From NCBI GenBank assembly GCA_025966315.1, contig JAOPUZ010000071.1, forward strand, positions 1 through 64,000: DNA of 64,000 nt, written 5' to 3'. Under the pieces are notes generated by a model. The model did no database searches. It was not told the origin of the DNA and worked only from the letters and a program-made list of their open reading frames with translations. The position numbers were made by a program, and so were the translations under genes. This stretch comes from Frankiales bacterium (lineage in GTDB: Bacteria > Actinomycetota > Actinomycetes > Mycobacteriales > Jatrophihabitantaceae). Below, in pieces: positions 55,079-64,000 of the stretch; the stretch's first letter is position 1; each line of letters begins with the position of its first letter.

Positions 55079-56496
55079 GCCCCAACCGAGGTGAGAGCAG
55101 CGATCGGCGGAACTCGCAGGTGCCAGTCCGTCTGGGCCTGGAACGCGTCGGCGACCTTGAGCATGGACATCTCATCGAACGGCTTGCCCGCCACCTGCAG
55201 GGACATCGGCAGCCCGGTCGAGGTGAATCCCATCGGCAGCGCGGTGGCCGGATTTCCCGTGCAATCCCAGTACTGGGTATAGATCTGGTCGAAGCCACCC
55301 TCGCCGAGGAGCCCCATCAGGTCGTCGAAGTGCATGGCGCCGCCGGCCCCGGTCGGAGTCACGATGGCGTCCAGCCCGGCGAACGTCTCGGCCAGCGCCT
55401 TCTGCGCCACCCGCCGAGCCCGCTGGGCCTGGACGTAGTCCGCGGCCGTGACGGTGAGCGCGAATGACATCAGGCCGCGGGCACCCGGGGAGTAATCCGC
55501 CCACCGGCTTTGCAGGTCTGGATTGTGATAAGCCACCGCTTCCGAGGCCATCACGATCATGTTGGCGGCCATCATCTCCCGGTAGAACGGCAGCACAACG
55601 GGGACGACGTCGGCACCGGCTGCAGTGAGGATCGCCACGGCCGACTCGAAGGCCTCGCCCAGCCTGAGATCTTCGAACCGGCCACCGATCTCTTCGAGCC
55701 GCTGGACGCCGATCCGCATGCCGGTCAGGTCACCGGTCAGGCCGGACAGGTAGTCCGGCACCGGGAGGTCGACCGCGCAGGCGTCGCTGGCGTCGTAACC
55801 GGCCAGCACTTGCAGCATGGTGGCGCCGTCCCGGGCACTGCGGGTCAGCGGGCCGATGTGGTCCAGGCTGTAGCCGAGCGGCACGCAGCCGGACTTGGGC
55901 ACCCGCCCGAACGTCGGCATCAACCCGGTCACGCCGCAGAACGCAGCCGGGATCCGGATGCTGCCGGCCGTGTCGGTACCGAGCGCACCGAGCACCATCC
56001 CGGTCGACACCGCGCTGCCCGAACCCGAGCTCGACCCGCCGGCCCAGTGATCCAGGCTCCACGGGTTGCGCGGGATCGGGAACGGCCGCCCGAAGTCGGG
56101 CATGCCGCACGCGAACTCCATCGTGGTCAACTTGCCCATGATGATGGCGCCGGCCGCACGCAGCCGCGACACGACCACGGCATCGCCCTGGCCGAAGCCC
56201 CATTCCGGGTCCAGCACCAGGCTTTGCGCCGTGCTGGTGCCTTCCTTGGTCGAGATGATGTCCTTGATTCCCAACGGGATTCCGTGCAGCGGTCCGACCT
56301 CGTCACCGGCCGCGAGCACCGCGTCGGCAGCCTCGGCCGCAGCCAGCGCCTCGTCGTTGTAGCGGACGATGAATGATCCGACCGCCTCGTCGCAGGTATC
56401 GGCCACGGCCATGGCCTGGCGGGTCAGTTCGACGCTGGTGGTTTCGCCGGCGCGCAACGCGGCCGCAGCATCGGTGATGGTCAGATAGTTGTCCAC
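55075..56496 (-). CDS. Amidase-signature hydrolase (AtzE/GatA-like), paralogue
   Basis: The protein has 473 residues from ATG 56496. The triad is K78 (GIPLGIKDIIST), GGSSSG at 153-158 and S179 (GTDTAGSIR). It shares the layout of its downstream neighbour and differs mostly in the middle (about 240-370), where substrate contacts lie. This looks like tandem duplication followed by divergence. The AtzG-like small gene ends 30 nt upstream, making this enzyme the likely partner of that subunit. Confidence 0.93.
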   Translation of the reverse strand: MDNYLTITDAAAALRAGETTSVELTRQAMAVADTCDEAVGSFIVRYNDEALAAAEAADAVLAAGDEVGPLHGIPLGIKDIISTKEGTSTAQSLVLDPEWGFGQGDAVVVSRLRAAGAIIMGKLTTMEFACGMPDFGRPFPIPRNPWSLDHWAGGSSSGSGSAVSTGMVLGALGTDTAGSIRIPAAFCGVTGLMPTFGRVPKSGCVPLGYSLDHIGPLTRSARDGATMLQVLAGYDASDACAVDLPVPDYLSGLTGDLTGMRIGVQRLEEIGGRFEDLRLGEAFESAVAILTAAGADVVPVVLPFYREMMAANMIVMASEAVAYHNPDLQSRWADYSPGARGLMSFALTVTAADYVQAQRARRVAQKALAETFAGLDAIVTPTGAGGAMHFDDLMGLLGEGGFDQIYTQYWDCTGNPATALPMGFTSTGLPMSLQVAGKPFDEMSMLKVADAFQAQTDWHLRVPPIAALTSVGA

Positions 56497-56526
56497 GGCT
56501 GGGCCTGCCTCAGTTCGGAGGGATGA

Positions 56527-56718
56527 TCAGGGGCGGGCGTCGAAGATGACCGCGGGTTCCTCGTACCGCACCCCCGGCATGTCGTACAGCGACTGGATCA
56601 TGGCGCGACTGCCCGCGAATCCGGCGACCATACCGGTCACCTCGTCCGCGGTCGGGCTCATCCCCGTCATCTGCAACAGCGCGCGGACGGTGGTTTCGTC
56701 GTTGATCGGTTCGGCCAT
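56527..56718 (-). CDS. Small AtzG/DUF4089-like amidase subunit
   Basis: This 63-residue helical protein begins MAEPINDETTVRALLQMTGM and ends GVRYEEPAVIFDARP, the short GatC-like pattern with a C-terminal PAxxF..RP that AtzG/DUF4089 proteins use to clasp their amidase. In the cyanuric acid pathway AtzG stabilises AtzE (1-carboxybiuret hydrolase). It sits 30 nt upstream of the first amidase, in the same order as atzG-atzE. The assignment rests on size, pattern and context, not on strong identity. Confidence 0.7.
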   Translation of the reverse strand: MAEPINDETTVRALLQMTGMSPTADEVTGMVAGFAGSRAMIQSLYDMPGVRYEEPAVIFDARP

Positions 56719-56841
56719 GTTGAGCTCCTCGTGGTCGGGGTGCTCAGCCTGCGAGACGGTAGTTTTCGACGTCGCGCTCGCCGGGTTACGCCGCGGTTAC
56801 GCCAGCTGGACGAGCCGCAGCGGTCCAGAAATCGGCGCCGG

Positions 56842-57660
56842 CTAGGCCTGATCCGCCGGATCGCGGGCGCGATCCGCCGATGATTCGCCGGGCTCGGACG
56901 CCATCATGGGCGGCCGGGTGGCGCGGGTCATGATGGCGATGCGGTCACCGCGCAGCCGGACGAGCGCGTAGTTGTACGGCTCGCCCGCCTCGTTGAACAA
57001 GACCTGTTCGCCGGCCATGACCGCGGATCCGGCGCTGATCGCGAGCAGGCTGGCGTCCAGTTCGTCGGCCAGCGTGGCTTCCATCAGGTACGTGGTTTCT
57101 TTCGTGGTCAGCCCGCATTCGGCGAGGTAGGCGTAGAAGTCGGTCCGGAACTTGTCGACGTCGAGGGCGGCCGCCTCGGGCATCCGCATGTAGTTCGTGG
57201 CAATCCAGCTGGGCTGCCCGCCGTAGTAGGACACGTAATCGATTCGAACCCCGCGGGACCCCGGCTCGACGTGCAGCCGCTCAGCCACCAAACCCGGCAG
57301 CTCGATCTCGCTGTGATCGAGGATGTCGGGCCGCGACCGCCCCGCGAACGGACCGCTGTCGCGTGGTGCGGTCAACCCCTGCGCCTCTTCCAGCGGCAAT
57401 GAATCGAGGCTGGACAGCGCGATCGTGCCGATGCCCTGGATACGTTCGATCAAGCCCTCCGCGCGCAACACCTCGAGCGCATGCCGGACCACGGCCCGCG
57501 AGGCTCGGTTCGTCTCCATCAGGACGTCTTCGGCGGGCAGCTTCCCGGACGGGTAGCCGCCGCGGTGCAGCTCGGCGCGGAGCAGGTCACGGATCCACCG
57601 GCTGGCGTCGGCCGCCTTTCGCGGACCCCCTGGCGCATGACGGCGCGTTCCCGGTCGCAT
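56842..57660 (-). CDS. GntR-family regulator (HutC/UTRA type)
   Basis: The start is ATG 57660 (MRPGTRRHAPGGPRKAADAS), giving 272 residues. The winged HTH (about 20-90) includes IRDLLRAELHRGGYPSGKLP, RAVVRHALEVLRAEGLIERI and GIGTIAL. The UTRA effector domain (about 110-260) includes RPDILDHSEIELPGLVAERL, ATNYMRMPEAAALDVDKFR and AGEQVLFNEAGEPYNYALVR. UTRA regulators bind small nutrients. It is first in line with the AtzG-like/amidase/hydrolase genes (123-nt gap), so it very probably controls them. Confidence 0.92.
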   Translation of the reverse strand: MRPGTRRHAPGGPRKAADASRWIRDLLRAELHRGGYPSGKLPAEDVLMETNRASRAVVRHALEVLRAEGLIERIQGIGTIALSSLDSLPLEEAQGLTAPRDSGPFAGRSRPDILDHSEIELPGLVAERLHVEPGSRGVRIDYVSYYGGQPSWIATNYMRMPEAAALDVDKFRTDFYAYLAECGLTTKETTYLMEATLADELDASLLAISAGSAVMAGEQVLFNEAGEPYNYALVRLRGDRIAIMTRATRPPMMASEPGESSADRARDPADQA

Positions 57661-57718
57661 GAGTATCGATTGTGTATCCGTCGTATGTCGCGGAGCCGCG
57701 CACCGCGCTAACGGCGTG

Positions 57719-58762
57719 TTACGCGCGGCGGCGCAACGGCTCACCAAGATCGTGCAGGTACCCGAGCGCGGCGGCGTACGAGCCGACCAGGCTGGTCTCG
57801 GTATAAGCGATCTGTTGCTGCTCGCAATACGCCCGCACGATGGGTTGCGCTTTACGAAGATTGGGCCGCGGCATGTTCGGGAACAGGTGGTGCTCGATTT
57901 GGTAGTTCAAGCCGCCGAGCAAGACGTCGGTGAACCAGCCGCCACGTACATTGCGCGACGTCAGCACCTGACGGCGCAGGAAATCCAGCTTCCGCTCGGG
58001 CGGGATGACCGGCATGCCTTTGTGGTTGGGCGCGAACGAGCAACCCATGTAGACGCCGAAAACCGCCTGGTGCAGGACGATGAACAGGACCGCCTTGACC
58101 GGCGACAGCACCGCGAACACGCCGGCGAGGTAAGCCAGCACGTGCACGGTGAACAGCACGATTTCGGTACGCCGGTAGCGACGCGGTTTCCGCGAGAACA
58201 GCGACTGGGCACTGGCCACGTGCAGCTGGAATCCCTCGAGAGTGAGCATCGGGAAGAACAGCCAGGCCTGATGTTTGAAGATCAACTGTTGTACGCGACC
58301 GGTGCTGTCGGTCACGTGCGCCTGGGTAAAGGCCAGCACACTCTCGCCGATGTCCGGGTCGTGGCCCTCGTGATTCGGATGTGAGTGATGCCGGTTGTGC
58401 TTGTCGAGCCACCAGCCGTAGCTCAGACCGACCAGCAGGTCGCCGACCAGGATGCCGAGCAGATCGTTGCCGCGTTTGGTGCGGCCGATCTGCTGGTGGC
58501 CCCCGTCGTGACCGAGGAAGGCGACCTGGGTGCAGGTGATGCCGACGGCGACCGCGACGATGAGCTGGTACCAGGAGTTGCCGATCAGCGCGAAAGCCGT
58601 CCAGGCCAGCCCGAAGGCCAGCAGCGTGCAGCCGATGCGCACCGCGTAGTTGCCGCGTCGGCGATCAAGCAGGTGTTCGTCACGGATGCGGCGCTGCAGC
58701 GCGGCGAATTCGCTACCGCGCGCGGTTATCGGCGGTTCCTCGAGGTCGACCGAGCGCGTCAT
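57719..58762 (-). CDS. Membrane fatty acid desaturase
   Basis: The start is ATG 58762 (MTRSVDLEEPPITARGSEFA); GTG 58771 is also possible. The protein has 347 residues. The three histidine boxes of the di-iron site are HDGGH (85-89), HNRHH (122-126, extended to HSHPNHEGH) and QIEHH near residue 305. Hydrophobic hairpins lie at about 40-84 and 195-240. It introduces a double bond into fatty acids using oxygen and an electron donor. The QIEHH box with an intact His suits acyl-lipid front-end or delta-type enzymes. It lies 58 nt upstream of the GntR gene, on the same strand. Confidence 0.94.
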   Translation of the reverse strand: MTRSVDLEEPPITARGSEFAALQRRIRDEHLLDRRRGNYAVRIGCTLLAFGLAWTAFALIGNSWYQLIVAVAVGITCTQVAFLGHDGGHQQIGRTKRGNDLLGILVGDLLVGLSYGWWLDKHNRHHSHPNHEGHDPDIGESVLAFTQAHVTDSTGRVQQLIFKHQAWLFFPMLTLEGFQLHVASAQSLFSRKPRRYRRTEIVLFTVHVLAYLAGVFAVLSPVKAVLFIVLHQAVFGVYMGCSFAPNHKGMPVIPPERKLDFLRRQVLTSRNVRGGWFTDVLLGGLNYQIEHHLFPNMPRPNLRKAQPIVRAYCEQQQIAYTETSLVGSYAAALGYLHDLGEPLRRRA

Positions 58763-58996
58763 GATCGGCACGCCGAGCGGCAGCCCGGGAACCACGGGGA
58801 GGTGAGCAATGCAATCGCCCTGACTGCGCCGGGCCGACGAGGGCAACCAACGCGTGTGCAACGGCCCGGCGCCGGCAATACAGGACCGGCGCGCGACGAG
58901 AACCGAACGCTGTCAGGCTACGGCACTCTTCTGCGGTACCACCTGGATACCGGCGAAGGAACATCTGCGAAGCGGGCGATCCGACGGCAGACTCGA

Positions 58997-59755
58997 ATGG
59001 TGAACCGACCTGTCCCGAACGATCCCGCACTTGCCTCCGAACCGCCGCAGTTCGTTTACTCGAACCTGAGTGGGCGACCGACCGGCCCGTTCGTCCGGCT
59101 GGCCTCCCGGGTGGCCACCGGCGTTCGTGACGTCCAAGCCCAGGTGGCGCCTTATGCGGAATCGTGGCGCCTGGCCAACCTGGAGGCGCTCGCCGGGGCC
59201 GCAAGTGGAGATCCGCTGTGGATCGCCTTAGGCGACTCGATGACCCAGGGCGTCGGCGCCTCGGCCTACAACCGGGGCTGGGTTGGACAGCTTGCCGATC
59301 GGTTGGCCGCGGACGGACGACCGCACCGGGTGATCAATCTGGCCGTGTCCGGGGCCCGCACCCTCGACGTACTGCAAGGGCAGCTGCCGGCGCTGCGGGC
59401 CTTGGCCGCGAGCGGTCAGGCGGCCGCCCTGGTGACGCTGCTGGTCGGGTCGAACGACCTGATGCGCAGGCGCTATCGGGACGAATTGGCTGGCAGCTTC
59501 GGACGGCTACTCACCGCGTTGCCCTACGGAACCGTGGTCGCCAGCCTGCCCAATCCGCGGGCGGCGGCGATCGCGGTGAACCGGCAGATCGCTGACGCTG
59601 TTTCCGAGCGCGCGATCCGGATCGCCGACATGGGCCGTTCCGGGCCTAGCGCGTGGAAAGGCAAGTTGGCCGCCGATCATTTTCACCCCAACGATGTCGG
59701 CTACGCCGAGCTGGCCGAGGCCTTCTACGGCGCGCTGGCGAGCGCCGCGGACTGA
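58997..59755 (+). CDS. SGNH/GDSL-family hydrolase
   Basis: The start is ATG 58997 (MVNRPVPNDPALASEPPQFV), giving 252 residues; the upstream continuation is shadow. The blocks are GDSMTQG (catalytic Ser), NLAVSGARTLDVL (Gly), VGSNDLMRRRY (Asn) and DHFHPNDVGYAELAEAF (Asp-His). It is a lipase- or esterase-like enzyme; with no signal peptide seen it should be cytosolic. It is divergent from the desaturase across 234 bp, so a shared role in lipid remodelling is possible but unproven. Confidence 0.94.
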   Translation: MVNRPVPNDPALASEPPQFVYSNLSGRPTGPFVRLASRVATGVRDVQAQVAPYAESWRLANLEALAGAASGDPLWIALGDSMTQGVGASAYNRGWVGQLADRLAADGRPHRVINLAVSGARTLDVLQGQLPALRALAASGQAAALVTLLVGSNDLMRRRYRDELAGSFGRLLTALPYGTVVASLPNPRAAAIAVNRQIADAVSERAIRIADMGRSGPSAWKGKLAADHFHPNDVGYAELAEAFYGALASAAD

Positions 59756-59771
59756 CCGCGACAGGAATCGG

Positions 59772-60668
59772 TCAGTTCCACCGCTGAGCCGCCGTCAACA
59801 GGTGTGCGTGCACCTTGGCGATGTTCGGGAAGGTCAGGTTGCCCGAGCGCACCGCCAAGAAGATCGTGTTCAGGGGCGGGATGGTCGGCTCCAACAACTG
59901 CCGGACGACGCCGGACGACAGCCCCGCCTCGATGAGGTACAGCGGCAGGACGGAGAAACCCGCCCCGGCCGAGACCGCGGCCAGCAATCCCCGCAGATCA
60001 GGGATCACGGCGTCGGCGGCACGATCGGGCTCGCGCTCGAACACGCCCTGCCAGTACCGGCGGATCATCGGCAGGGTTTCGGCGTAGGCCAGCATGGGAA
60101 TCTGGTCGAGGGCGCGCGGGCCGACCCGGAGCAGCAATTCGGCCGGGACCGCCGCTGCTATCCGCGGGCCGGCGACCAAGGCGAATTCCTCGTCCGCGAG
60201 CGGGGTCGCGGTAATTCCGCCGACCCGCGGTCTAATGGTTGACACCACCAGATCGAGGCGGCTGGAGGACAGACACCGCAGCAGGTCGTCGGCCAGACCG
60301 AACGACACTCGGATCCGCAGGCCACTCAGAATAAGGTCCGCCAGGTCCGGCAACACGCGGGTCGCGAGCAACTCGGGCGGACCACCGAGGTAGATGGTCT
60401 GATCGGCGGTATTGCGGTCGAAATTGTGCCGGACGACGCCGGTCAACGTGTCGATACTGGCCGAAACCTGCCGTTCCAACTCGTCCGCGGCGGCCGTGGG
60501 TGTGACCCCCGACCGCGTCCGTTCAAACAACGTCTTACCGCGGGCGCGTTCGAGGCGGCTGATCTGGTGAGTGACCGCCGGCTGCGTGAGACCGAGGGTG
60601 TCCGCCGCCTTGGTGAACGAACCGGTTCGATAGACGGCGACGAAGGTTTGCAGCCAGCCGAGTTGCAT
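59772..60668 (-). CDS. LysR-family transcriptional regulator
   Basis: The protein has 298 residues. The HTH is at 3-62 (LQTFVAVYRTGSFTKAADTL, LTQPAVTHQISRLERARGKT, LFERTRSGV). The effector domain is at about 90-290. The C-terminal PTIPPLNTIFLAVRSG is a standard LysR end. It is convergent with the SGNH hydrolase, 16 bp away. Its target may be upstream across 193 bp, where the nearest gene end belongs to the MFS exporter. The signal is unknown. Confidence 0.93.
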   Translation of the reverse strand: MQLGWLQTFVAVYRTGSFTKAADTLGLTQPAVTHQISRLERARGKTLFERTRSGVTPTAAADELERQVSASIDTLTGVVRHNFDRNTADQTIYLGGPPELLATRVLPDLADLILSGLRIRVSFGLADDLLRCLSSSRLDLVVSTIRPRVGGITATPLADEEFALVAGPRIAAAVPAELLLRVGPRALDQIPMLAYAETLPMIRRYWQGVFEREPDRAADAVIPDLRGLLAAVSAGAGFSVLPLYLIEAGLSSGVVRQLLEPTIPPLNTIFLAVRSGNLTFPNIAKVHAHLLTAAQRWN

Positions 60669-60861
60669 GCGAACCCCTCACCGCTGGGTGCCCGCCGCGG
60701 ATTAACTGCCGCGGCGACCGACGCCTGCATGAGGGACGAATGATATCGGTAAACCTGATTCCTCCAGCTTTGTCTGGGCCTACGTGCCTAATGAACCGCA
60801 ACGCTGCGGCGCCCGATCTGCCCCGGCGGCTCGTCCGATACTTCGCTCACCGCTACTCGTT

Positions 60862-62292
60862 TCAGGACACCGCGGGTTTGGTGCGATGAGCAAGCAGCAC
60901 GGCCAGCACGGCCAGCGCCGCCGCGCTGGCCAACACGATCCCGACCGGCCGGGTGCCGGAGAGCGTGCCCAACACGGCCACGCCGAGCGCCGATCCCGCT
61001 TGCCGTCCGGCGTTCAACGCACCCTGGCCGGTGCCGGCCAGCTGGGCTGGCGCGGCATTGGCCATGTCCGCGGTCGCAGCCGGAATGGCGAGTGTGCAGC
61101 CTATCGTCAGCGCGAGTTCGGCCACGATCACCCAGCCGAGCGAACCATCACCGCGGACCAACAGCAGCAACAGGCCGGCGACGACGTCGGCCGACAGGCC
61201 AACCAGGATGACGGGCCGTGCACCGAGTCGGCCGACGATCCGGCCCGCGTACAGCGGCAGGACGCACATCGGCAGGGTCATCGGCAGGAACATCAAGCCG
61301 GTCTGGAACGGGGACAGGCCGTGGACGTCCTGCAGCCACAGCGTCAGGTAATAGAGGACGCCGTAGAACACCAGGGTCGCGACAGCCGCGGCCACTAGGT
61401 CGGCTCGAACCCGCCCGAGGGCCAGCAACGCCGGGGGCAGCACCGGCACCTCGGCCGAACGCTCGATGAAGAACAGCGCCGTCAGGCTCACGATCGCGAT
61501 CGCCAGGGCCAGCAACGGGATCGGCCGGTTCCAGCCCGAGGCGCCGCCGTCGATCAGCCCGAAGGTCAGCGTTCCGAGACCGACGACGGAGGCAATCAGT
61601 CCGGGGACATCCACTCGGGTGCCACTCGCGCCGCGATGATCACTGAGCCGCTTGGCCGCGACGAGCGCGATGAGGGCAATCGGCGGATTTATCAAGAAGA
61701 CCAGCCGCCAGCCGCCCGCGGCGACGAGAAGCCCACCGAGCAACGGTCCAGCCGCCAGGCCGGCGCTGCTGACCGCGGCCCAGGCACCGATCGCGCGCGA
61801 GCGCTCGCGGGGATCGGCGTACAGCTTGATCAGCAGGGCGATCGAGGCCGGTACCAGGCCCGCGGCCGCGATGCCCAGCAGCGCCCGTCCGGCAATCAGC
61901 GTGGCTGTCCCCGGCGCGATCGCACACAGCAGTGACAGGGCGGCGAACGCGGCCAGCGCCCAGCGGTAGATGCGGCGTGGGCCGACCCGGTCGGCGACCG
62001 AACCGGCCGCGAGCAGCAGGCCGGCGAACACGACCGTGTACGCATCTACGGTCCAGGGCAGCGCATTCGCGGCGGAGCCGAGATCTCGCCGGACGTCGGG
62101 CAGCGCGACGTTGAGCACCGATGCGTCGAGCAGCACGAGGAAATTGCCGGCCGCAATGCCGAAGAAGCTGAGCCGACGGTTTCGGCGCTCGCCCGGCACG
62201 GCGGGATTCGACGAGGGATTCGGATACGGGGTCGGGGTCGGCGCCGCGGCCGGAGCCGTGACCGCCTTGGGTGTGCTCGGTGCATTGGACAT
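60862..62292 (-). CDS. MFS exporter (DHA2 family)
   Basis: The protein has 476 residues. A disordered Pro/Ala-rich N-terminus of about 38 residues precedes the membrane part. The motifs are [72 protein letters not shown] and [19 protein letters not shown]. About 14 TM helices are expected. It would export a drug or metabolite. It is divergent from a LysR regulator over 85 bp, a classic regulator/target pair. Confidence 0.93.
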   Translation of the reverse strand: MSNAPSTPKAVTAPAAAPTPTPYPNPSSNPAVPGERRNRRLSFFGIAAGNFLVLLDASVLNVALPDVRRDLGSAANALPWTVDAYTVVFAGLLLAAGSVADRVGPRRIYRWALAAFAALSLLCAIAPGTATLIAGRALLGIAAAGLVPASIALLIKLYADPRERSRAIGAWAAVSSAGLAAGPLLGGLLVAAGGWRLVFLINPPIALIALVAAKRLSDHRGASGTRVDVPGLIASVVGLGTLTFGLIDGGASGWNRPIPLLALAIAIVSLTALFFIERSAEVPVLPPALLALGRVRADLVAAAVATLVFYGVLYYLTLWLQDVHGLSPFQTGLMFLPMTLPMCVLPLYAGRIVGRLGARPVILVGLSADVVAGLLLLLVRGDGSLGWVIVAELALTIGCTLAIPAATADMANAAPAQLAGTGQGALNAGRQAGSALGVAVLGTLSGTRPVGIVLASAAALAVLAVLLAHRTKPAVS

Positions 62293-62338
62293 GGCTCGAC
62301 GATTCCCGCCCGGGATCGAATCGGCCAGACCGTCTCTT

Positions 62339-62352
62339 CGATACCCCTATCG
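62339..62352. promoter_or_regulatory. Candidate LysR-type box
   Basis: The interrupted palindrome CGATA-CCCC-TATCG lies in the 85-bp gap between the divergent MFS and LysR genes. The short dyad fits a LysR operator, but it is only 5 bp per arm. Confidence 0.4.
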
Positions 62353-62377
62353 GACATTTCGATGGCATGATGGATAG

Positions 62378-63316
62378 ATGGATGCACGCCGCCTGCGGGC
62401 CTTTGTCGCGGTAGCCGAAGGGCTTTCGATCTCGCTTGCCGCACAGCGGTTGGGCTATGCGCAGTCCAGCTTGAGTGCCCAGCTGCGCGCGTTGGAAGCC
62501 GAGCTCGGCTCGCAGTTGTTCCTGCGTACCAGCACCGGCGTGGAGCTCACGGTCGTCGGTCGAGCGGTGCTGCCCTACGCCCGACGGTCCCTCGATCTGG
62601 ACGCCGAGATCCATCAGATCGCCAGCGGCGCCCGTCCCGTGACCCGAATCGGTGCGTTGCCGACGCTGGTGGATCACTGGTTGCCGGAGTTGCTGGTGGC
62701 GCTGGCCCATGACGAGCAGGCCCGGTCCCGGCAGCTGGATGATTTCGGCGAAGCTCCGGCGAAGATGTCCGAGATCTCGGTCGTGACGGGGTCCCGGGCG
62801 CAGCTGACTACGCAGTTGGCCGGCGCCCAACTCGACCTCGTCTTCGTGTTCGACAACGGTGTGCCGACCACTGGCCAGCACCTTGTGGTCGCGCAGGACG
62901 AGGTGGTCGTGGTGTCCGGTCCGCACCATGCTTTGGCGGAGCGGGATTCGGTCGGCCTGACCGAGCTGCTCGACTGGGAGTTCCTGGTCGCCGAGGCCGG
63001 CTGTACCAGTCAGATGCTGGTCGATCGGCTTGGGCGCGACATCGGATTGCTGTCTCCCACCGCCATGGTCACCGGTTCCATGGCCGCACTGCGCCATATC
63101 GCCAGTAACGGGCGGGGACTAGCTCTGCTACCGCGGTTGAGCGTCGAGGACGATCTGCGCTCCGGTGCCCTGGTCGAGCTAGCAATCCGCGAGCCGCTGC
63201 CATCCATCGGCATCGAAGCCCGGTGGGCCGAAGACCTCGGGGCGAGCGCGGGCACCGTTCGCGTACTGCTCGAGTTCGCGCGCCGCGCCGCGCCCGGTCT
63301 GGCCCAGACCGCCTGA
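62378..63316 (+). CDS. LysR-family transcriptional regulator
   Basis: The protein has 312 residues from ATG 62378. The HTH (MDARRLRAFVAVAEGLSISL, AQRLGYAQSSLSAQLRALEA, LGSQLFLRTSTGVELT) is canonical. The effector-binding domain (about 95-300) has GALPTLVDHWLPELLV, VAQDEVVVVSGPHHALAERD and IASNGRGLALLPRLSVEDDL. It is divergent from the MFS exporter and probably regulates it in response to the exported compound. A tandem-repeat patch follows its stop. Confidence 0.94.
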   Translation: MDARRLRAFVAVAEGLSISLAAQRLGYAQSSLSAQLRALEAELGSQLFLRTSTGVELTVVGRAVLPYARRSLDLDAEIHQIASGARPVTRIGALPTLVDHWLPELLVALAHDEQARSRQLDDFGEAPAKMSEISVVTGSRAQLTTQLAGAQLDLVFVFDNGVPTTGQHLVVAQDEVVVVSGPHHALAERDSVGLTELLDWEFLVAEAGCTSQMLVDRLGRDIGLLSPTAMVTGSMAALRHIASNGRGLALLPRLSVEDDLRSGALVELAIREPLPSIGIEARWAEDLGASAGTVRVLLEFARRAAPGLAQTA

Positions 63317-63370
63317 CCGATCAGGCTGGCTGACCGATCAGGCCGGCCCAGACCGATCAGGCCGGCCCAG

Positions 63371-63420
63371 ACCGGCTCAGACCCGCTCAGACCGGCTCAG
63401 ACCGGCTCAGACCGGCTCAG
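63371..63420. repeat. Five tandem 10-bp repeats between convergent genes
   Basis: ACCGGCTCAG starts at 63371, 63391, 63401 and 63411, with one variant ACCCGCTCAG at 63381. Just before, CCGATCAGGCCGGCCCAGA occurs twice. The patch fills the gap between the LysR and SDR genes and reaches a few bases into the SDR stop. Confidence 0.85.
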
Positions 63421-64000
63421 ACCGCCTGACCGATCGGCCGAATTACGACCGTGTTGATGTCAACGCCGAGGGGTTGATCGAGCGCCCAGCTGACCGACGC
63501 AGCCACGTCGTGGTCCGACAGAGCTGGGCCGGCGGGCATGGTGTTCGCCCCATCCCGCTGCCAGAACGGGGTCGCCACCCGTCCCGGCGCCACCAGCGTC
63601 ACCCCGATGCCGTCACCCGTGACGAGTAGTCGGGTGTTTTCGGCCAGACCGGTCACGGCCCATTTAGTCACGGAATACACGTTGCCGGCCGAGTTCTTCA
63701 GCCCGGCCACGCTGCCGATCAACACGATTCGGCCCCGAGTGGCTCGCAATGCGGGCAACGCCGCCTGGATCAGCACCATCGGACCCAGCACGTTCGTGAG
63801 CAGCATGTCTTGCCAGCGATCAGGATCGCCGTCCAGCAACGAGTCGTGCGTGGAAAAGCCCGCGTTGGCCACCACGTTGTCCAAGCGGCCATAACTCCGC
63901 TGAGCGAGATCGATCGCCGTCGCGACCGCAAGCGGATCGCAGGCATCGCCGGGCGCGGCCAGGATCACCAGGTCGTCGCGATCGTGCTGCAGCTCGGCCA
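63417..64000 (-). CDS. Short-chain dehydrogenase/reductase (partial, 5' end outside window)
   Basis: The frame runs to the right edge, so only about 194 C-terminal residues are present and the Rossmann TGxxxGxG is beyond it. Seen are DNVVANAGFS (NAG motif), NVLGPMVLIQAALPAL, the catalytic GSVAGLKN and YSVTK (Tyr-xxx-Lys), and VAPGRVATPFW. The active site is therefore complete. The substrate cannot be inferred. It is convergent with the LysR gene. Confidence 0.93.
   Translation of the reverse strand, partial: AELQHDRDDLVILAAPGDACDPLAVATAIDLAQRSYGRLDNVVANAGFSTHDSLLDGDPDRWQDMLLTNVLGPMVLIQAALPALRATRGRIVLIGSVAGLKNSAGNVYSVTKWAVTGLAENTRLLVTGDGIGVTLVAPGRVATPFWQRDGANTMPAGPALSDHDVAASVSWALDQPLGVDINTVVIRPIGQAV

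Noticed and set aside
53633-55282. A 549-codon plus-strand frame over the amidases and hydrolase
   Set aside because: It is the complement of intact enzymes with catalytic motifs, and its own composition is unnatural with no domain.
61640-63097. A 485-codon minus-strand frame across the MFS and LysR genes
   Set aside because: It runs antisense and out of frame to two well-supported genes and has the Arg/Gly/His-rich composition of a high-GC shadow.

Overview
The window is high-GC DNA from an actinobacterium. Three things point there. A tRNA-Leu(CAG) is followed by fhaA-fhaB-pstP-rodA-pbpA-pknB, the conserved cell-wall and division cluster of Actinomycetota, often found near oriC. GTG starts and 1-4 nt stop/start overlaps are frequent. 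A chaplin-like protein with a sortase signal is also present. The genus cannot be fixed from the sequence.

Layout. 1-7950 (minus): two very large secreted surface proteins, a LamG-type protein and an RHS/YD-repeat protein that runs off the left edge. 8305-10242 (minus): a PAS-PAS-PAS-EAL c-di-GMP phosphodiesterase. 10821-20292 (plus): a compact nine-gene stress operon, hsp20-dnaK-grpE-dnaJ(cbpA type)-cbpM-clpB-thioredoxin-UBP zinc finger-cNMP/thioredoxin-reductase-like flavoprotein, followed by PucR- and AraC-type regulators. 24101-29993: a gene-poor island of about 5.9 kb. It is bounded by imperfect direct repeats of about 100 bp that contain the 3' end of a tRNA-Ser(TGA), and it carries small orphan genes, an MFS remnant, a DUF488 gene and a quinone-oxidoreductase/TetR pair with two visible operators.

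30221-39636: two two-component systems, an MFS exporter, DUF2630 and RidA genes, and an ABC exporter next to a LolA-like membrane-anchored protein. 39739-47344 (minus): the division cluster, with pknA missing. 47481-49037: tRNA-Leu, a methylated-DNA repair methyltransferase and endonuclease III. 49179-53019: two related secreted proteins (one chaplin-like with an LANTG anchor), an S4 RNA-binding protein, an SRPBCC protein and a CPBP protease whose Shine-Dalgarno lies inside a long hairpin.

53034-57660 (minus): a GntR-linked amide-hydrolysis operon (AtzG-like small subunit, two tandem amidase-signature enzymes, isochorismatase-like hydrolase). 57719-64000: a fatty acid desaturase, an SGNH hydrolase, two LysR regulators, an MFS exporter and a partial SDR.

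The strongest candidate for an under-described system is the 10.8-20.3 kb operon. It joins a complete holdase/disaggregase set to a thiol-redox branch in one transcription unit. Its members are the CbpA/CbpM pair and a reductase-like flavoprotein without a visible CxxC, rather than the housekeeping zinc-finger DnaJ/HspR set.
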